A stretch of DNA of 40,266 nucleotides. Source: Gammaproteobacteria bacterium (GTDB lineage Bacteria > Pseudomonadota > Gammaproteobacteria > JAKDMP01). Location: contig JAKDMP010000003.1 of NCBI GenBank assembly GCA_030452225.1, positions 1-40,266 of the forward strand. Reading direction: 5' to 3'. Below are positions 32,700 through 40,266 of this stretch, one piece after another. Position numbers and translations under genes: made by a program. The notes beneath the pieces were generated by a model. It was not told where the DNA came from. It saw only the letters and a list, made by a program, of their open reading frames with translations, and made no database searches. Position 1 is the stretch's first letter; each line of letters starts with the position of its first letter.

Positions 32700-32970
32700 G
32701 CGTCGTTGGGCGCGCCGAGAAGCGCAGCCCGGCGCGAGAGAAAGGGCGACGTGTTTGAGGGCGAAGCCCGAGTTGTCGCCCGGCTCGTGGCGGGCGAGCA
32801 TCGCAGGGGAGCCGGAGTGCCGGCAGGCACGCAGGCCGCGCTCGTCGGCGCGCTGCTTTTGGTTACTTTTGGCGAAACAAAAGTAACCCCGCCCGGAGGG
32901 CAATCAAGCCGGCAAGATGCCGGCGCTCCGGATAGTTGCTTTCTCGGCGCGCTCCGCGGCGCAGGAATGT
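32700..32970. mobile_element. Large palindromic intergenic repeat element
   Basis: About 270 bp hold a series of hairpins: CGCGCCG/CGGCGCG (32711-32736), GGGCGAC…GTCGCCC (32744-32781) with an inner GGGC-gaa-GCCC, and a perfect 11-bp stem GGTTACTTTTG-gcgaaa-CAAAAGTAACC (32861-32888). The mix of GGGCGACGTGTTTGAGGGC and GGTTACTTTTGGCGAAAC phrases recalls a dispersed repeat I know from many beta- and gammaproteobacterial genomes, often mis-called as small proteins. Boundaries are approximate. The 434-nt gap 32600-33033 contains no gene that I can support. Confidence 0.6.
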
Positions 32971-33033
32971 CGGTATAGAGGCGGCCCGGCTTTCTGCTAA
33001 GCTTGCGACCTTGACCGATCGGGGCCCGGACGC

Positions 33034-34341
33034 ATGAGGCAACTCGCGTGGCTGAAGCGATTCTTCAGGCCGCTTCACATGCAAATCCTCGCGGCCCTCG
33101 TCCTCGCGGTGATTGCCGGCCAGTTGAGCGGCACGGATGCCGGCCTGTTCGGCGTCACGTTTTATTCCATCTACGACTTTTTCGGGCGCCTGTTCCTCAA
33201 CGCGCTGCAGATGCTGATCGTGCCGCTGGTGGCGGCCTCGATCATCACCGGTATGTCTTCGATCGGGAAATCGGGGCGTCTGGGAGGCGTCGGCGCGAAG
33301 ACCCTGATCTTTTATATCGTCACCACCTTGCTGGCCGTGCTGGTGGGGTTGGCCCTGGTCAACGCCGTGCAACCGGGCCTGTCAAACGGCCGGCCCGTGG
33401 GCGAGCAGCTCTCGCTCGATGCGAGCAGCGCCCAGGTGGCGCACAACATCAAATCCGGCAGCGCATCGGACGTGGTGGACGTCTTTATTCGCATGGTGCC
33501 GCCCAATATCCTCGATGCGGCGACCAGCAACAACGCGATCCTCGCGGTCATCTTCTTCAGCATCCTGTTCGGCTTTTTCATGACGCGGGTATCGGGAAAG
33601 CCCGGCGAGACCTTGCGGAATTTCTGGCAGGGCGTCTTCGAGGTGATGATGAAGATGACTCACTGGGTCATGCTGTTCTCGCCGATCGGGGTATTCGCGC
33701 TCGTCGCCAAGGTGGTTGCCGAAACCGGTTTCGCCGCGGCACTGCCGCTGGTAATTTTTGCCTTGACGGTCGTGGCCGCCCTTCTGGTGCAATCGCTCCT
33801 GGTTTTGCCCGGCCTGTTGTATTTCATTGGCCGCGTCAACCCGTGGAAGATGTACCGGGCCCTCTCGCCGCCGTTGTGGATCGCCTTTTCCACGGCCTCC
33901 TCGAACGCCGCCTTGCCCTCGAACATGGAGTGCACGGAAAAGAACGTGGGGGTGTCCGAGCGCATCACCAACTTCGTGCTGCCGCTCGGGGCGACCGTCA
34001 ATCAGAACGGCTCGGCCCTGTACGAGTGTGTGGCCGCCCTGTTTCTGGCCCAGGCCTACGGCGTGGAGCTGACCTTCGCCACGCAGTTCACGGTGGTGGT
34101 CCTGGCATTGGTCACCTCGATGGGCGTGGCGGGCGTCCCGGCCGCCTCGCTGGTGGCCATAACCCTGATCATGAGCGTAATCGGCGTGCCTCTGGAGGCG
34201 ATCGGCGTATTGTTTGTGTTCGACCGCATCCTCGACATGATGCGCACGGCCGTCAACGTCTTCGGCGATTCCGCCGGCGCGGTTGTGGTGGCGCGCCTGG
34301 AAGGCGAGACGGACTTCAAGGTTTCCACCGTGCCGGGCTGA
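33034..34341 (+). CDS. Dicarboxylate/amino acid:cation symporter (SLC1/DAACS family)
   Basis: A 435-residue transporter with the SLC1 fold. Helices start at about 17; HP1 reads FSTASSNAALPSN (285-297, family serine-rich SSSxTLP); TM7 holds GATVNQNGSALYE (319-331) where the family usually has NMDGT; HP2 contains TSMGVAGVPAAS; TM8 ends with FDRILDMMRTAVNVFGD, keeping the Asp, Arg and Asn that bind acidic substrates. These point to Na+ or H+ coupled uptake of glutamate, aspartate or C4-dicarboxylates. The NMDGT to NQNGS change affects a sodium-site Asp. Start ATG 33034 lacks a clear Shine-Dalgarno. Confidence 0.92.
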   Translation: MRQLAWLKRFFRPLHMQILAALVLAVIAGQLSGTDAGLFGVTFYSIYDFFGRLFLNALQMLIVPLVAASIITGMSSIGKSGRLGGVGAKTLIFYIVTTLLAVLVGLALVNAVQPGLSNGRPVGEQLSLDASSAQVAHNIKSGSASDVVDVFIRMVPPNILDAATSNNAILAVIFFSILFGFFMTRVSGKPGETLRNFWQGVFEVMMKMTHWVMLFSPIGVFALVAKVVAETGFAAALPLVIFALTVVAALLVQSLLVLPGLLYFIGRVNPWKMYRALSPPLWIAFSTASSNAALPSNMECTEKNVGVSERITNFVLPLGATVNQNGSALYECVAALFLAQAYGVELTFATQFTVVVLALVTSMGVAGVPAASLVAITLIMSVIGVPLEAIGVLFVFDRILDMMRTAVNVFGDSAGAVVVARLEGETDFKVSTVPG

Positions 34342-34435
34342 CGGCGCGGGATGCAGGCACACAGCAGCCGGCATCCGACCCGGCTCGGACCCGCTGAACG
34401 TCGTCTTGCCAGCGTTCGGCTTGGTAAAAGAGGCC

Positions 34436-34460
34436 CGTGGGGGCGAGCTTGCTCGCGACG
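34436..34460 (+). repeat. REP-like palindrome (copy f)
   Basis: CGTGGGGGCGAGCTTGCT followed by CGCGACG matches copy e of the 22 kb cluster (AGCTTGCTCGCGA), with GCGAGC/GCTCGC pairing. It lies in the 154-nt gap between the symporter and rpe. Confidence 0.55.
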
Positions 34461-34495
34461 GTTCGCGCGTTAAAATGGCCCATTGATGTCCCGGG

Positions 34496-35212
34496 ATGGC
34501 TGCGCCCATGAGCGAGTCCGTTTCCGACCTCTGGATTACGCCGTCGGTGCTCTCCGCCGACCTTGCCCGGCTGGGCGAGGAGTCGGCTGCGGTGCTGGCC
34601 GCGGGGGGCGATCGTATCCATTTCGACGTGATGGACAACCATTACGTTCCCAACTTGACCTTTGGCGCGCCGGTGCTCAAAGCCCTGCGCGATTATGGCA
34701 TTACCGCGCCGATTGATGCGCATCTCATGGTCAAGCCCACCGACCGGTTGATCGGGGATTTTCTTGAGGCCGGCGCCGCGACGATCCTGATTCATCCCGA
34801 GGCAACCGAGCACGTGGATCGGAGCCTGCAGAAAATCCTGGACGGCGGCGCCGCGGCTGGGCTCGTACTTAATCCGGCGACGCCGCCGGATGTGCTTGAT
34901 TTCGCGATGTGGCGGCTCGACTGGATTCTCGTGATGTCGGTCAATCCCGGGTTCGGCGGCCAGAAGTTCCTGCCCGAGAGTCTGCGCAAGATCGGCATGC
35001 TGCGCGAGAAGATCGAGAAATCGGGCCGCGATATTCGTCTCGCGGTGGACGGTGGCGTGGACGCTGAAAATATCGCCGCGATTGCAGGCGCAGGCGCCGA
35101 CACCTTCATCAGCGGCTCCGCGGTTTTCGGAAGCAGTGACTACAAGGCGACGATCGGCGCCATGCGCGAGGCACTTGCCGGGGTCGCGGCGGCCGGCCGG
35201 GAGACGCGCTGA
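34496..35212 (+). CDS. rpe: Ribulose-phosphate 3-epimerase
   Basis: Rpe interconverts ribulose 5-phosphate and xylulose 5-phosphate. The TIM-barrel protein (238 residues from ATG 34496; ATG 34508 is also plausible) has [16 protein letters not shown], the metal/catalytic [43 protein letters not shown], the second catalytic Asp in [12 protein letters not shown], and the phosphate loop ISGSAVFG. It shares one base with the speD start (TGATG). In many gammaproteobacteria rpe is followed by gph and trpE; here it is paired with speD. Confidence 0.96.
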   Translation: MAAPMSESVSDLWITPSVLSADLARLGEESAAVLAAGGDRIHFDVMDNHYVPNLTFGAPVLKALRDYGITAPIDAHLMVKPTDRLIGDFLEAGAATILIHPEATEHVDRSLQKILDGGAAAGLVLNPATPPDVLDFAMWRLDWILVMSVNPGFGGQKFLPESLRKIGMLREKIEKSGRDIRLAVDGGVDAENIAAIAGAGADTFISGSAVFGSSDYKATIGAMREALAGVAAAGRETR

Positions 35213-36036
35213 TGGCCGCTCCGGAAGTGGGGCCGTCCGGCAAGTTGCGTTTGCATGGTTTCAACAATCTCACCAAGACGCTGAGCTTCAATTTTTACGA
35301 TATCTGTTATGCAAAGACTCTCGCGCATCGCGCCGAATACATCGCCTACATCGATGAGGAATACAACGCCGACCGGCTTACCAACAGCCTGACGCAGGTC
35401 GCGCAGATCATCGGCGCGTCGGTGTTGAACATTGCACGCCAGGATTACGAGCCCCAGGGCGCCTCGGTGACCATGTTGATTGCCGAGGAGCCCGTCAAGG
35501 TGCCGATCGGCGAGGATCTGCAGCCCGAGGCGCCCGGTCCGCTGCCCGAGTCGGTGGTTGCGCATCTGGACAAGAGCCACATGACCGTGCACACCTATCC
35601 CGAGAGCCATCCGTCGGGGGATATCAGCACGTTTCGTGCGGATATCGACGTGTCTACCTGCGGGGAGATTTCGCCGCTCAGAGCGTTGAATTACCTGATC
35701 CACGAGTTCGAATCCGACATCGTCACGGTGGACTACCGCGTGCGCGGCTTCACGCGCGATGTGGACGGCTGCAAGTATTTTCTCGACCACGAAATCAATT
35801 CGATCCAGAACTTCATGTCCGACGACGTGAGCGACGAGTTCCAGATGATGGACATGAACGATTACCAGAACAATACCTTCCATACCCGCATGACCCTGAA
35901 AAACTTCGATCTCGACAATTACCTGTTCGGTACGGGCGTGGAAGATCTCGAGGAGGAGGAGGCGGAGCGGATTCGTGCGCGCATCGAAACGGAGATGGAG
36001 GAAATCTTTTACGGCCGCAACGTGGCGGACGACTGA
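35212..36036 (+). CDS. speD: S-adenosylmethionine decarboxylase proenzyme
   Basis: SpeD provides decarboxylated SAM, the aminopropyl donor for spermidine. The 274 residues match the enterobacterial-type long SpeD. The self-cleavage site is Lys121-Ser122 in [16 protein letters not shown], giving the pyruvoyl cofactor on the alpha chain, and the catalytic Cys150 is in [17 protein letters not shown]. The C-terminal end is very acidic ([18 protein letters not shown]). It begins in the rpe stop, so the two are coupled. No speE is visible in the window. Confidence 0.96.
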   Translation: MAAPEVGPSGKLRLHGFNNLTKTLSFNFYDICYAKTLAHRAEYIAYIDEEYNADRLTNSLTQVAQIIGASVLNIARQDYEPQGASVTMLIAEEPVKVPIGEDLQPEAPGPLPESVVAHLDKSHMTVHTYPESHPSGDISTFRADIDVSTCGEISPLRALNYLIHEFESDIVTVDYRVRGFTRDVDGCKYFLDHEINSIQNFMSDDVSDEFQMMDMNDYQNNTFHTRMTLKNFDLDNYLFGTGVEDLEEEEAERIRARIETEMEEIFYGRNVADD

Positions 36037-36142
36037 TCCGACAGTCTGAATTCGCCAGCCCGGAGAAGACCGGCATCCACGATTCTTTTTTGGGCTGCGT
36101 TTGCGCCCGAGCGGCGGCGGAAAATCAGCGAGTCAAGGCAGG

Positions 36143-36802
36143 CTAGAACCAGTAGGCGGTTGTCGTCATGACGCGCGAGGTCGCCTTCATCGCGAGACGA
36201 ACCGGTGCCGGCGGGCGCTTGCCGCCCCGTGCCTTGGCCGCCTGGCCGTGATGCGCTTCATCCACGCGCATTTGCTGCAGGACGCGACGCGACGCCTCGT
36301 CCTCTTGCGGCAGGCGTTCGAGCTGGCCGTCGAGGTGATCGACGACCTGCCTTTCGGTCTCTTCGAGAAAGCCGAGGCTCATGCGGTCGCCGCAACGCCC
36401 GGCGAGCGCGCCGATGGCGAAGGAACCCGCGTACCAGAACGGATTGAGCCGGCTGGGGGTCGTGCCGAGCGCCGTCAACCGTGAGCGGCACCAGATCAGG
36501 TGGTCGTTTTCTTCCTCGGCGGCCTTTCGCAGGTGGTCGGCAATAGCCGGATCCCTGGCCCCGGTGCTTTGACCATGATACAACGCCTGGGCGGCGACTT
36601 CGCCGCTGTGATTGACGCGCATCAGCCGCCCCGCTTCACGGCGCGCGGCCGATGAAATTTTCCCATGACTGCCGGCGCGGGGGCCTCCCGCAGGGTTCGT
36701 ACGGCCGCTGCCCCGCGGCGCGCCGTACAGGGTTCGAAGGACCCGGTCGACACCGACGAGGAGCCGATCCAGTGGCGACAAGTTTGTTTGCGTGCCCATC
36801 AT
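36143..36802 (-). CDS. coq7: Ubiquinone biosynthesis hydroxylase Coq7
   Basis: Coq7 is a di-iron monooxygenase that hydroxylates demethoxyubiquinol with O2. ATG 36802 overlaps the stop of the upstream gene (ATGA); ATG 36799 is equally possible. The product (219 residues) carries the diiron ligands: MRVNHSGEVAAQALYHGQ, AAEEENDHLIWC (ExxH), FLEETERQVVDHL and MRVDEAHHG (ExxH). It has an insertion rich in Gly/Arg near residues 25-45. An oxygen-dependent step implies aerobic respiration. It converges with speD. Confidence 0.94.
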   Translation of the reverse strand: MMGTQTNLSPLDRLLVGVDRVLRTLYGAPRGSGRTNPAGGPRAGSHGKISSAARREAGRLMRVNHSGEVAAQALYHGQSTGARDPAIADHLRKAAEEENDHLIWCRSRLTALGTTPSRLNPFWYAGSFAIGALAGRCGDRMSLGFLEETERQVVDHLDGQLERLPQEDEASRRVLQQMRVDEAHHGQAAKARGGKRPPAPVRLAMKATSRVMTTTAYWF

Positions 36803-38004
36803 GGAATTGTAGCGTTTGTGGCCTTGTGCAGGAGGCGCGCCAGGAAACTGGCCAGATGAACCACCTCGGTCGTACCGTCGCCCGTCAATCCTGCGGCAAG
36901 ATGAAGCCGGCAGCCGATGTTGGCGGTCACGACGCAATCGAACCGCGCCGACTGAATCGCCTCGACAAGGGGCTCGCGCAGATGTTCGGCGTCCGCCGGG
37001 CGATCGAGGAAATAGCTGCCTGCTGCGCCGCAACAGCCCATGGGGAGCCGGGTGACGGCTACGTTTGGGATTTGGGCAAGCGCGCGATCGAGCGCATCCG
37101 AACGCAGGATATTGCGCTGCGTACAGGGCGTGTGCAGGGCTATGTCGAGGGGTTTGTCATTGCGGATTTCGAGGCGTCCCGATTCGAGCGCATCCGCGAG
37201 CACTTCGGTGACATCGCGAACCTTTGCCGAGAAGCCGGCGTCGTCGCCAAACACTGCGTCGTACTCGGAAAGATGGGCCGTGCAGCCACTGGCCGTCGCG
37301 ACAATGCGTTCCTGCGAATTGAAGGCCCGCGTATTGCGCCGCGCAAGTCTCGCGGCGTGGCGGCGCTCGCCGCCGTGATGGGCGAGGGCTCCGCAGCAGG
37401 TCTGGCGTGCCGGCACTTCGATGCGGTATCCGGCGGAGGCAAGCAAGGCGGCACTCGAGGCCAGGGTTTCGGTGTCCGCCGCGCGTGCGATGCAGCCCAA
37501 AAACAGGGCGAGCGGCTCACCGTCCACCGGGCCGGCGGCAAGCTTCGGTGCAGGGCCGAGGGCCTCGACATAGGGTCGCAGCCGGGAGCGGCGAGTGAAG
37601 AGCAGCCGGGCGGGATGGCGCAGTGCGCGCAGCATGGCGCCCAACAGGCGCGGATGGCGGGTCGCAAATTGCAGTAGGCCCTGTCGCCAGCCGCCGGGTT
37701 TTCGTGCCCCGAGTTCGTTGCGGGCGCCATCGATCAAGCGACCGTACGGCACGTCCGCCGGGCAGACCGCCTCGCAGGCCCGGCAGGTCAGGCAGCCGTC
37801 CAGATGCCCGGTCACGGCCGGATCGGCTTCCAGGGTGCCTTCGGCCAGCGCCTCGATCAGCGCAATGCGCCCGCGCGGGGAATCGCCTTCCTCGCCCTTG
37901 AGCCGGTAGGTCGGGCAGTGTGGAAGGCAGACCTGGCACTTCACGCAACGGGCCGCAGCTTCTTCAAGTGAAACTTGCACAGGGGCTTCTAAAGCATTAA
38001 TCAA
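36799..38004 (-). CDS. GlcF-like (Fe-S)-binding oxidoreductase subunit
   Basis: A 401-residue protein with two [4Fe-4S] ferredoxin motifs (Cys20-23-26-30 in CVKCQVCLPHCP; Cys71-74-77-81 in CLTCRACEAVCP) and two CCG domains (RQTCCGALAHHGGE, then MGCCGAAGSYFLDRP). This is the layout of the glycolate oxidase iron-sulfur subunit GlcF and of related lactate or heterodisulfide reductase partners. No GlcD/GlcE flavoprotein is adjacent, so the electron donor is unknown. TTG 38004 is the furthest start; GTG 37980 (MQVSLEEAAARC) is also good. It is translationally coupled to coq7, suggesting electron transfer to the quinone pool (inference). Confidence 0.88.
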   Translation of the reverse strand: MINALEAPVQVSLEEAAARCVKCQVCLPHCPTYRLKGEEGDSPRGRIALIEALAEGTLEADPAVTGHLDGCLTCRACEAVCPADVPYGRLIDGARNELGARKPGGWRQGLLQFATRHPRLLGAMLRALRHPARLLFTRRSRLRPYVEALGPAPKLAAGPVDGEPLALFLGCIARAADTETLASSAALLASAGYRIEVPARQTCCGALAHHGGERRHAARLARRNTRAFNSQERIVATASGCTAHLSEYDAVFGDDAGFSAKVRDVTEVLADALESGRLEIRNDKPLDIALHTPCTQRNILRSDALDRALAQIPNVAVTRLPMGCCGAAGSYFLDRPADAEHLREPLVEAIQSARFDCVVTANIGCRLHLAAGLTGDGTTEVVHLASFLARLLHKATNATIP

Positions 38005-38016
38005 TCATTTATCATA

Positions 38017-38829
38017 ATGCCAAGTTCGGCTTGGAGTTTGCGTGTGTCGTTGTTGTTAGCAGCCATGCTTGCCACCAGCCTGGTTGGTGCAGGCGTCAAT
38101 CTCGGGCCGGCCGGGCTCGCCAGTTTTGCCAATTACAGCCTGATTCAGGATCCCGAGAAGCAACCGGAAAACCTGGGTTTCGGCGGCAAGTTTACGCTCG
38201 GCTACCTCGCCACGAACAGCATGACCTCATCCACCAGTTTCAATGCCGAGGTACTGCTCGGTTACAACACGCTGCTGTGGCAACACCGGTTGACTTTGCA
38301 GGCCGTCTATTCGAGCGTGGACTCTACCACCGTTGCCGAGCAATATTTTGGCGCCTGGCAGTCCAATCGCCTGTTGTCCGAGCGCAGCTACGTTTTTGGC
38401 TACGCCGGATATATTCATGATCGGTTCAGCGGTTACGTTTATCAGGGCTCGGCTGTGGTCGGTTACGGTATAAAAGCGCTCGAGACGAAGTCCCAGGAGC
38501 TGAAATTCGAGCTTGGTGCCGGCTGGACCCGCGCCAAGGAAAACGGCGGTTCGACTTTGAGTTCTGCTGCGGCGCGGTTGCGCGAGATTTACAGCTGGAG
38601 TTTTGGCGAGAGCAGTTCGCTGGCACAGAGCCTGACCCTGGAGAAAAGCAGCTTCAACCTGTATTCCAGGTTCGACACCAAAGTTACCGCCCAACTGATC
38701 GGTAATCTCGCTTTTGTCGTCGCCTATACCATCCAGCACAATTCGCACGTAACCCTCGGTAATCCGCATACCACCAGCATCACGTCGATTTCACTGCAGT
38801 ACGTTTTCGGCGGCATTTTCACGGAATAA
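38017..38829 (+). CDS. DUF481 family outer-membrane beta-barrel protein
   Basis: A 270-residue exported protein: signal peptide to about residue 25 (SLLLAAMLATSLVGAG), then alternating aromatic beta strands such as FTLGYLATNSMTSSTSFNAE, LLWQHRLTLQAVYSS, RSYVFGYAGYIHDRFSGYVY, KFELGAGWTR and the terminal ISLQYVFGGIF. This is the DUF481/YdiY pattern of small outer-membrane barrels, linked in E. coli to salt or acid induction. ATG 38017 is used; GTG 38044 has GGAG 7 nt upstream but would lose the only N-region Arg. It is divergent from the GlcF-like gene, with only 12 nt between start codons, and shares one base with the ferredoxin start. Confidence 0.8.
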   Translation: MPSSAWSLRVSLLLAAMLATSLVGAGVNLGPAGLASFANYSLIQDPEKQPENLGFGGKFTLGYLATNSMTSSTSFNAEVLLGYNTLLWQHRLTLQAVYSSVDSTTVAEQYFGAWQSNRLLSERSYVFGYAGYIHDRFSGYVYQGSAVVGYGIKALETKSQELKFELGAGWTRAKENGGSTLSSAAARLREIYSWSFGESSSLAQSLTLEKSSFNLYSRFDTKVTAQLIGNLAFVVAYTIQHNSHVTLGNPHTTSITSISLQYVFGGIFTE

Positions 38830-39146
38830 TGGCTTATTACCGCAGGCATCTGTTCATTTGCGTCAACGAGCGCGACACGGATCGGGTTTGCTGCGCGCAA
38901 CGCGGCTCCGTTGCGGTGCGGGCCCATGCCAAGCGCCGCCTGAAGGAGCTCGGCCTGAGCGGGCCGGGCAAGTTCCGGGCCAATGCCTGTGGTTGTACGG
39001 ACCGCTGCGAGGAAGGCCCGATCGCCGTGGTCTACCCGGATGCCGTCTGGTACAGCTATGAGGACGCCGAGGACATGGACGAGATCATCGATCGGCACCT
39101 CGTCGGCGGCGAGCCCGTGGAGCGCCTGCGCCTGCCGGACAGCTGA
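38829..39146 (+). CDS. (2Fe-2S) thioredoxin-like ferredoxin
   Basis: A 105-residue protein of the thioredoxin-fold 2Fe-2S ferredoxin family. Cys11 ([10 protein letters not shown]) and Cys21/22 (RVCCAQRGS) with Cys56 and Cys60 ([11 protein letters not shown]) give the usual C-x(9-12)-C…C-x3-C ligand set; Cys54 is extra. The segment [21 protein letters not shown] is also typical, as in cobalamin-cluster or NuoE-like ferredoxins. Its partner is unknown. It starts in the stop of the DUF481 gene (TAATG) and lies upstream of rplM. Confidence 0.88.
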   Translation: MAYYRRHLFICVNERDTDRVCCAQRGSVAVRAHAKRRLKELGLSGPGKFRANACGCTDRCEEGPIAVVYPDAVWYSYEDAEDMDEIIDRHLVGGEPVERLRLPDS

Positions 39147-39200
39147 CTTTCACAACTTCGGACGTCGGCGTTTCGAGCCCGCCCGATCCCTTTCCGTGCC

Positions 39201-39229
39201 TTGTCGTGGCGCTGATTTTGCTATACAAT
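39201..39229 (+). promoter_or_regulatory. Sigma-70 promoter for rplM-rpsI
   Basis: TTGTCG (39201-39206), a 17-nt spacer and TACAAT (39224-39229, in CTATACAATAG) form a good promoter about 37 nt before the rplM start. Confidence 0.6.
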
Positions 39230-39265
39230 AGCGGGCTCGATTCGATCTTCATGAGCACCCTTTCG

Positions 39266-39694
39266 ATGAAAACCCTCTCGGCCAGGGCCGAAACCGTGGA
39301 GCAGGGCTGGTACGTCGTCGATGCCGACGGGCAGGTGCTTGGGCGTCTTGCCGTCGAGCTCGCCCGCCGCCTGCGCGGCAAGCACAAGCCCCGGTTCACA
39401 CCGCATGTGGACACCGGCGACCACATCGTGGTTCTCAACGCGGAAAAGGTTCGCGTGACCGGGCGCAAGCGCAAGCAGAAGACCTACTACCGCCACACGG
39501 GCTACATCGGCAACCTGAAGTCGATCACCTTCGACAAGCAGATCGAAAAGGATGCGCGCCGTGTCATCGAGCACGCCGTGGAAGGGATGCTGCCGAAAGG
39601 CCCGCTGGGACGCGCCATGCTCAGGAAGCTGCGGGTCTACAACGGCGCCGAGCACCCGCACGCCGCCCAGCAGCCCGAAGAACTGAAACTGTAA
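39266..39694 (+). CDS. rplM: 50S ribosomal protein L13
   Basis: ATG 39266 gives 142 residues, the family length, beginning [20 protein letters not shown]; upstream in-frame starts (39206, 39251) would add a non-family tail. Signatures: [69 protein letters not shown] and [10 protein letters not shown]13 is an early-assembly 23S rRNA-binding protein. It is followed by rpsI after 12 nt; in E. coli L13 represses its own operon. Confidence 0.97.
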   Translation: MKTLSARAETVEQGWYVVDADGQVLGRLAVELARRLRGKHKPRFTPHVDTGDHIVVLNAEKVRVTGRKRKQKTYYRHTGYIGNLKSITFDKQIEKDARRVIEHAVEGMLPKGPLGRAMLRKLRVYNGAEHPHAAQQPEELKL

Positions 39695-39706
39695 GGGACC
39701 ACATTC

Positions 39707-40105
39707 ATGGCAACCACCATCGAACAGGATTACGGCACGGGCCGGCGCAAGACCTCCTCGGCGCGCGTGTTCCTGCGCCGCGGCAGCGGCCAGGTGACCG
39801 TCAACCAGCGCTCGCTCGATCAGTATTTCGGGCGCGAGACCTCCCGCATGATCGTGCGTCAACCTCTCAAGCTCGTGGAGCGCGACGACAACCTCGATGC
39901 CTTCGTCACGGTTTCCGGCGGCGGCACCACCGGCCAGGCCGGCGCCATCCGCCATGGCATTGCCCGGGCGCTGGTGGAGTACGACGAGACGCTGCGTTCG
40001 CCGCTGCGCAAGGCGGGCTTCATTACCCGGGACGATCGCGAGGTTGAGCGCAAGAAGGTCGGCCTGCACAAGGCCCGCCGCGCGCCGCAATACTCCAAGC
40101 GCTGA
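39707..40105 (+). CDS. rpsI: 30S ribosomal protein S9
   Basis: A 132-residue protein with [18 protein letters not shown], the core [51 protein letters not shown] and the conserved end RRAPQYSKR, whose last Arg contacts P-site tRNA. AGGGA lies 9 nt before the ATG. It follows rplM in the same operon. Confidence 0.97.
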   Translation: MATTIEQDYGTGRRKTSSARVFLRRGSGQVTVNQRSLDQYFGRETSRMIVRQPLKLVERDDNLDAFVTVSGGGTTGQAGAIRHGIARALVEYDETLRSPLRKAGFITRDDREVERKKVGLHKARRAPQYSKR

Positions 40106-40112
40106 AATGCTG

Positions 40113-40128
40113 CCGCGTTCTGCCGCGG
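40113..40128. terminator. Small hairpin after rpsI
   Basis: CCGCG-ttctgc-CGCGG forms a 5-bp G/C stem 8 nt after the rpsI stop. No T-tract follows, so this is a weak terminator candidate. Confidence 0.3.
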
Positions 40129-40185
40129 ATTGAATCCGGGCGGAGTTTGTCATGACCCGTGGCGCTTCTTCGATCACTACATTGC

Positions 40186-40259
40186 TGGGGGATCGTCTAG
40201 CGGTAGGACTACGGACTCTGACTCCGTCAACCCAGGTTCGAATCCTGGTCCCCCAGCCA
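40186..40259 (+). tRNA. glnT-CTG: tRNA-Gln (anticodon CTG)
   Basis: A complete 74-nt cloverleaf: acceptor TGGGGGA (40186-40192) pairs with TCCCCCA (40249-40255), discriminator G, encoded CCA at 40257-40259. The anticodon arm is ACGGA-CTCTGAC-TCCGT with CTG at positions 34-36, reading CAG. The T-arm has GGTTCGAATCC. The 5' TGGGG acceptor end with its weak T1-A72 pair is typical of bacterial tRNA-Gln. Confidence 0.95.
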
Positions 40260-40266
40260 AACACGG

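Noticed and set aside
32706-32978. 90-codon plus-strand frame inside the palindromic repeat after fabH
   Set aside because: The frame follows hairpin arms and has no ribosome site; such repeats are often mis-called as proteins.
36652-37677. 341-codon plus-strand frame opposite coq7 and the GlcF-like gene
   Set aside because: The minus strand has coherent Fe-S and diiron motifs; this frame has none.
40140-40185. Possible promoter for tRNA-Gln (TTGTCA at 40147)
   Set aside because: No convincing -10 at the right distance; the tRNA could also be read from rplM-rpsI.

Overview
The window is GC-rich chromosomal DNA of a gammaproteobacterium. Evidence is the gene content and order: pilOPQ followed by aroK-aroB, lolCDE, comEC, exbB-exbD-msbA-lpxK-(Trm112)-kdsB, rne divergent from rluC, yceD-rpmF-plsX-fabH, rpe, speD, coq7 and rplM-rpsI. 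The set fits a free-living, Gram-negative, aerobically capable (coq7) organism with type IV pili. I cannot place it to genus. A lineage near Chromatiales or Acidiferrobacterales is only a guess. I see no prophage, integrase, transposase gene or CRISPR array.

Layout. 1-6332: 3' end of pilO, then pilP, pilQ, an unusual Ig-like lipoprotein with calcium-loop motifs, aroK and aroB. 6370-8268: a hairpin, then pyrF and hemE coupled through a TTGA overlap. 8272-11333: a sugar module (glucose-dehydrogenase-like SDR plus GH15 glucoamylase/trehalase) and a convergent small secreted protein. 11474-21998: a long envelope-biogenesis run (lolC-lolD-lolE, comEC, exbB-exbD-msbA-lpxK-ycaR-kdsB), nearly every junction overlapping. 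21999-22557: a gene-free cluster of palindromic repeats between the convergent ends of kdsB and rne. 22558-26863: rne with a structured leader and its own promoter, divergent rluC, then a DedA membrane protein. 26864-29096: a palindromic repeat, a two-gene membrane-protein operon (DUF2269-like and DUF962/Mpo1-like) divergent from a TetR regulator with twin operator-like sites, and a truncated IMPACT/YigZ gene. 29097-32599: maf (yceF) divergent from yceD-rpmF-plsX-fabH. 32600-33033: a large palindromic repeat where fabD would often follow. 33034-36036: SLC1-type symporter, rpe, speD. 36143-38004: coq7 and a GlcF-like Fe-S protein on the minus strand. 38017-40266: DUF481 outer-membrane barrel, 2Fe-2S ferredoxin, rplM-rpsI and tRNA-Gln(CTG).

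How it works together. Most of the window serves the cell envelope: pilus secretin assembly, lipoprotein sorting (LolCDE), lipid A core flipping and phosphorylation (MsbA, LpxK), Kdo activation (KdsB), phospholipid and fatty-acid initiation (PlsX, FabH). Core metabolism (shikimate, pyrimidine, heme, pentose phosphate, polyamine, ubiquinone) and translation genes fill the rest. The least ordinary items are the EF-hand-like Ig lipoprotein in the pilus operon, the TetR-controlled membrane pair, the dense and varied palindromic repeats, the IMPACT gene remnant, and the GH15-SDR pair. No convincing new defence or secretion system is visible.
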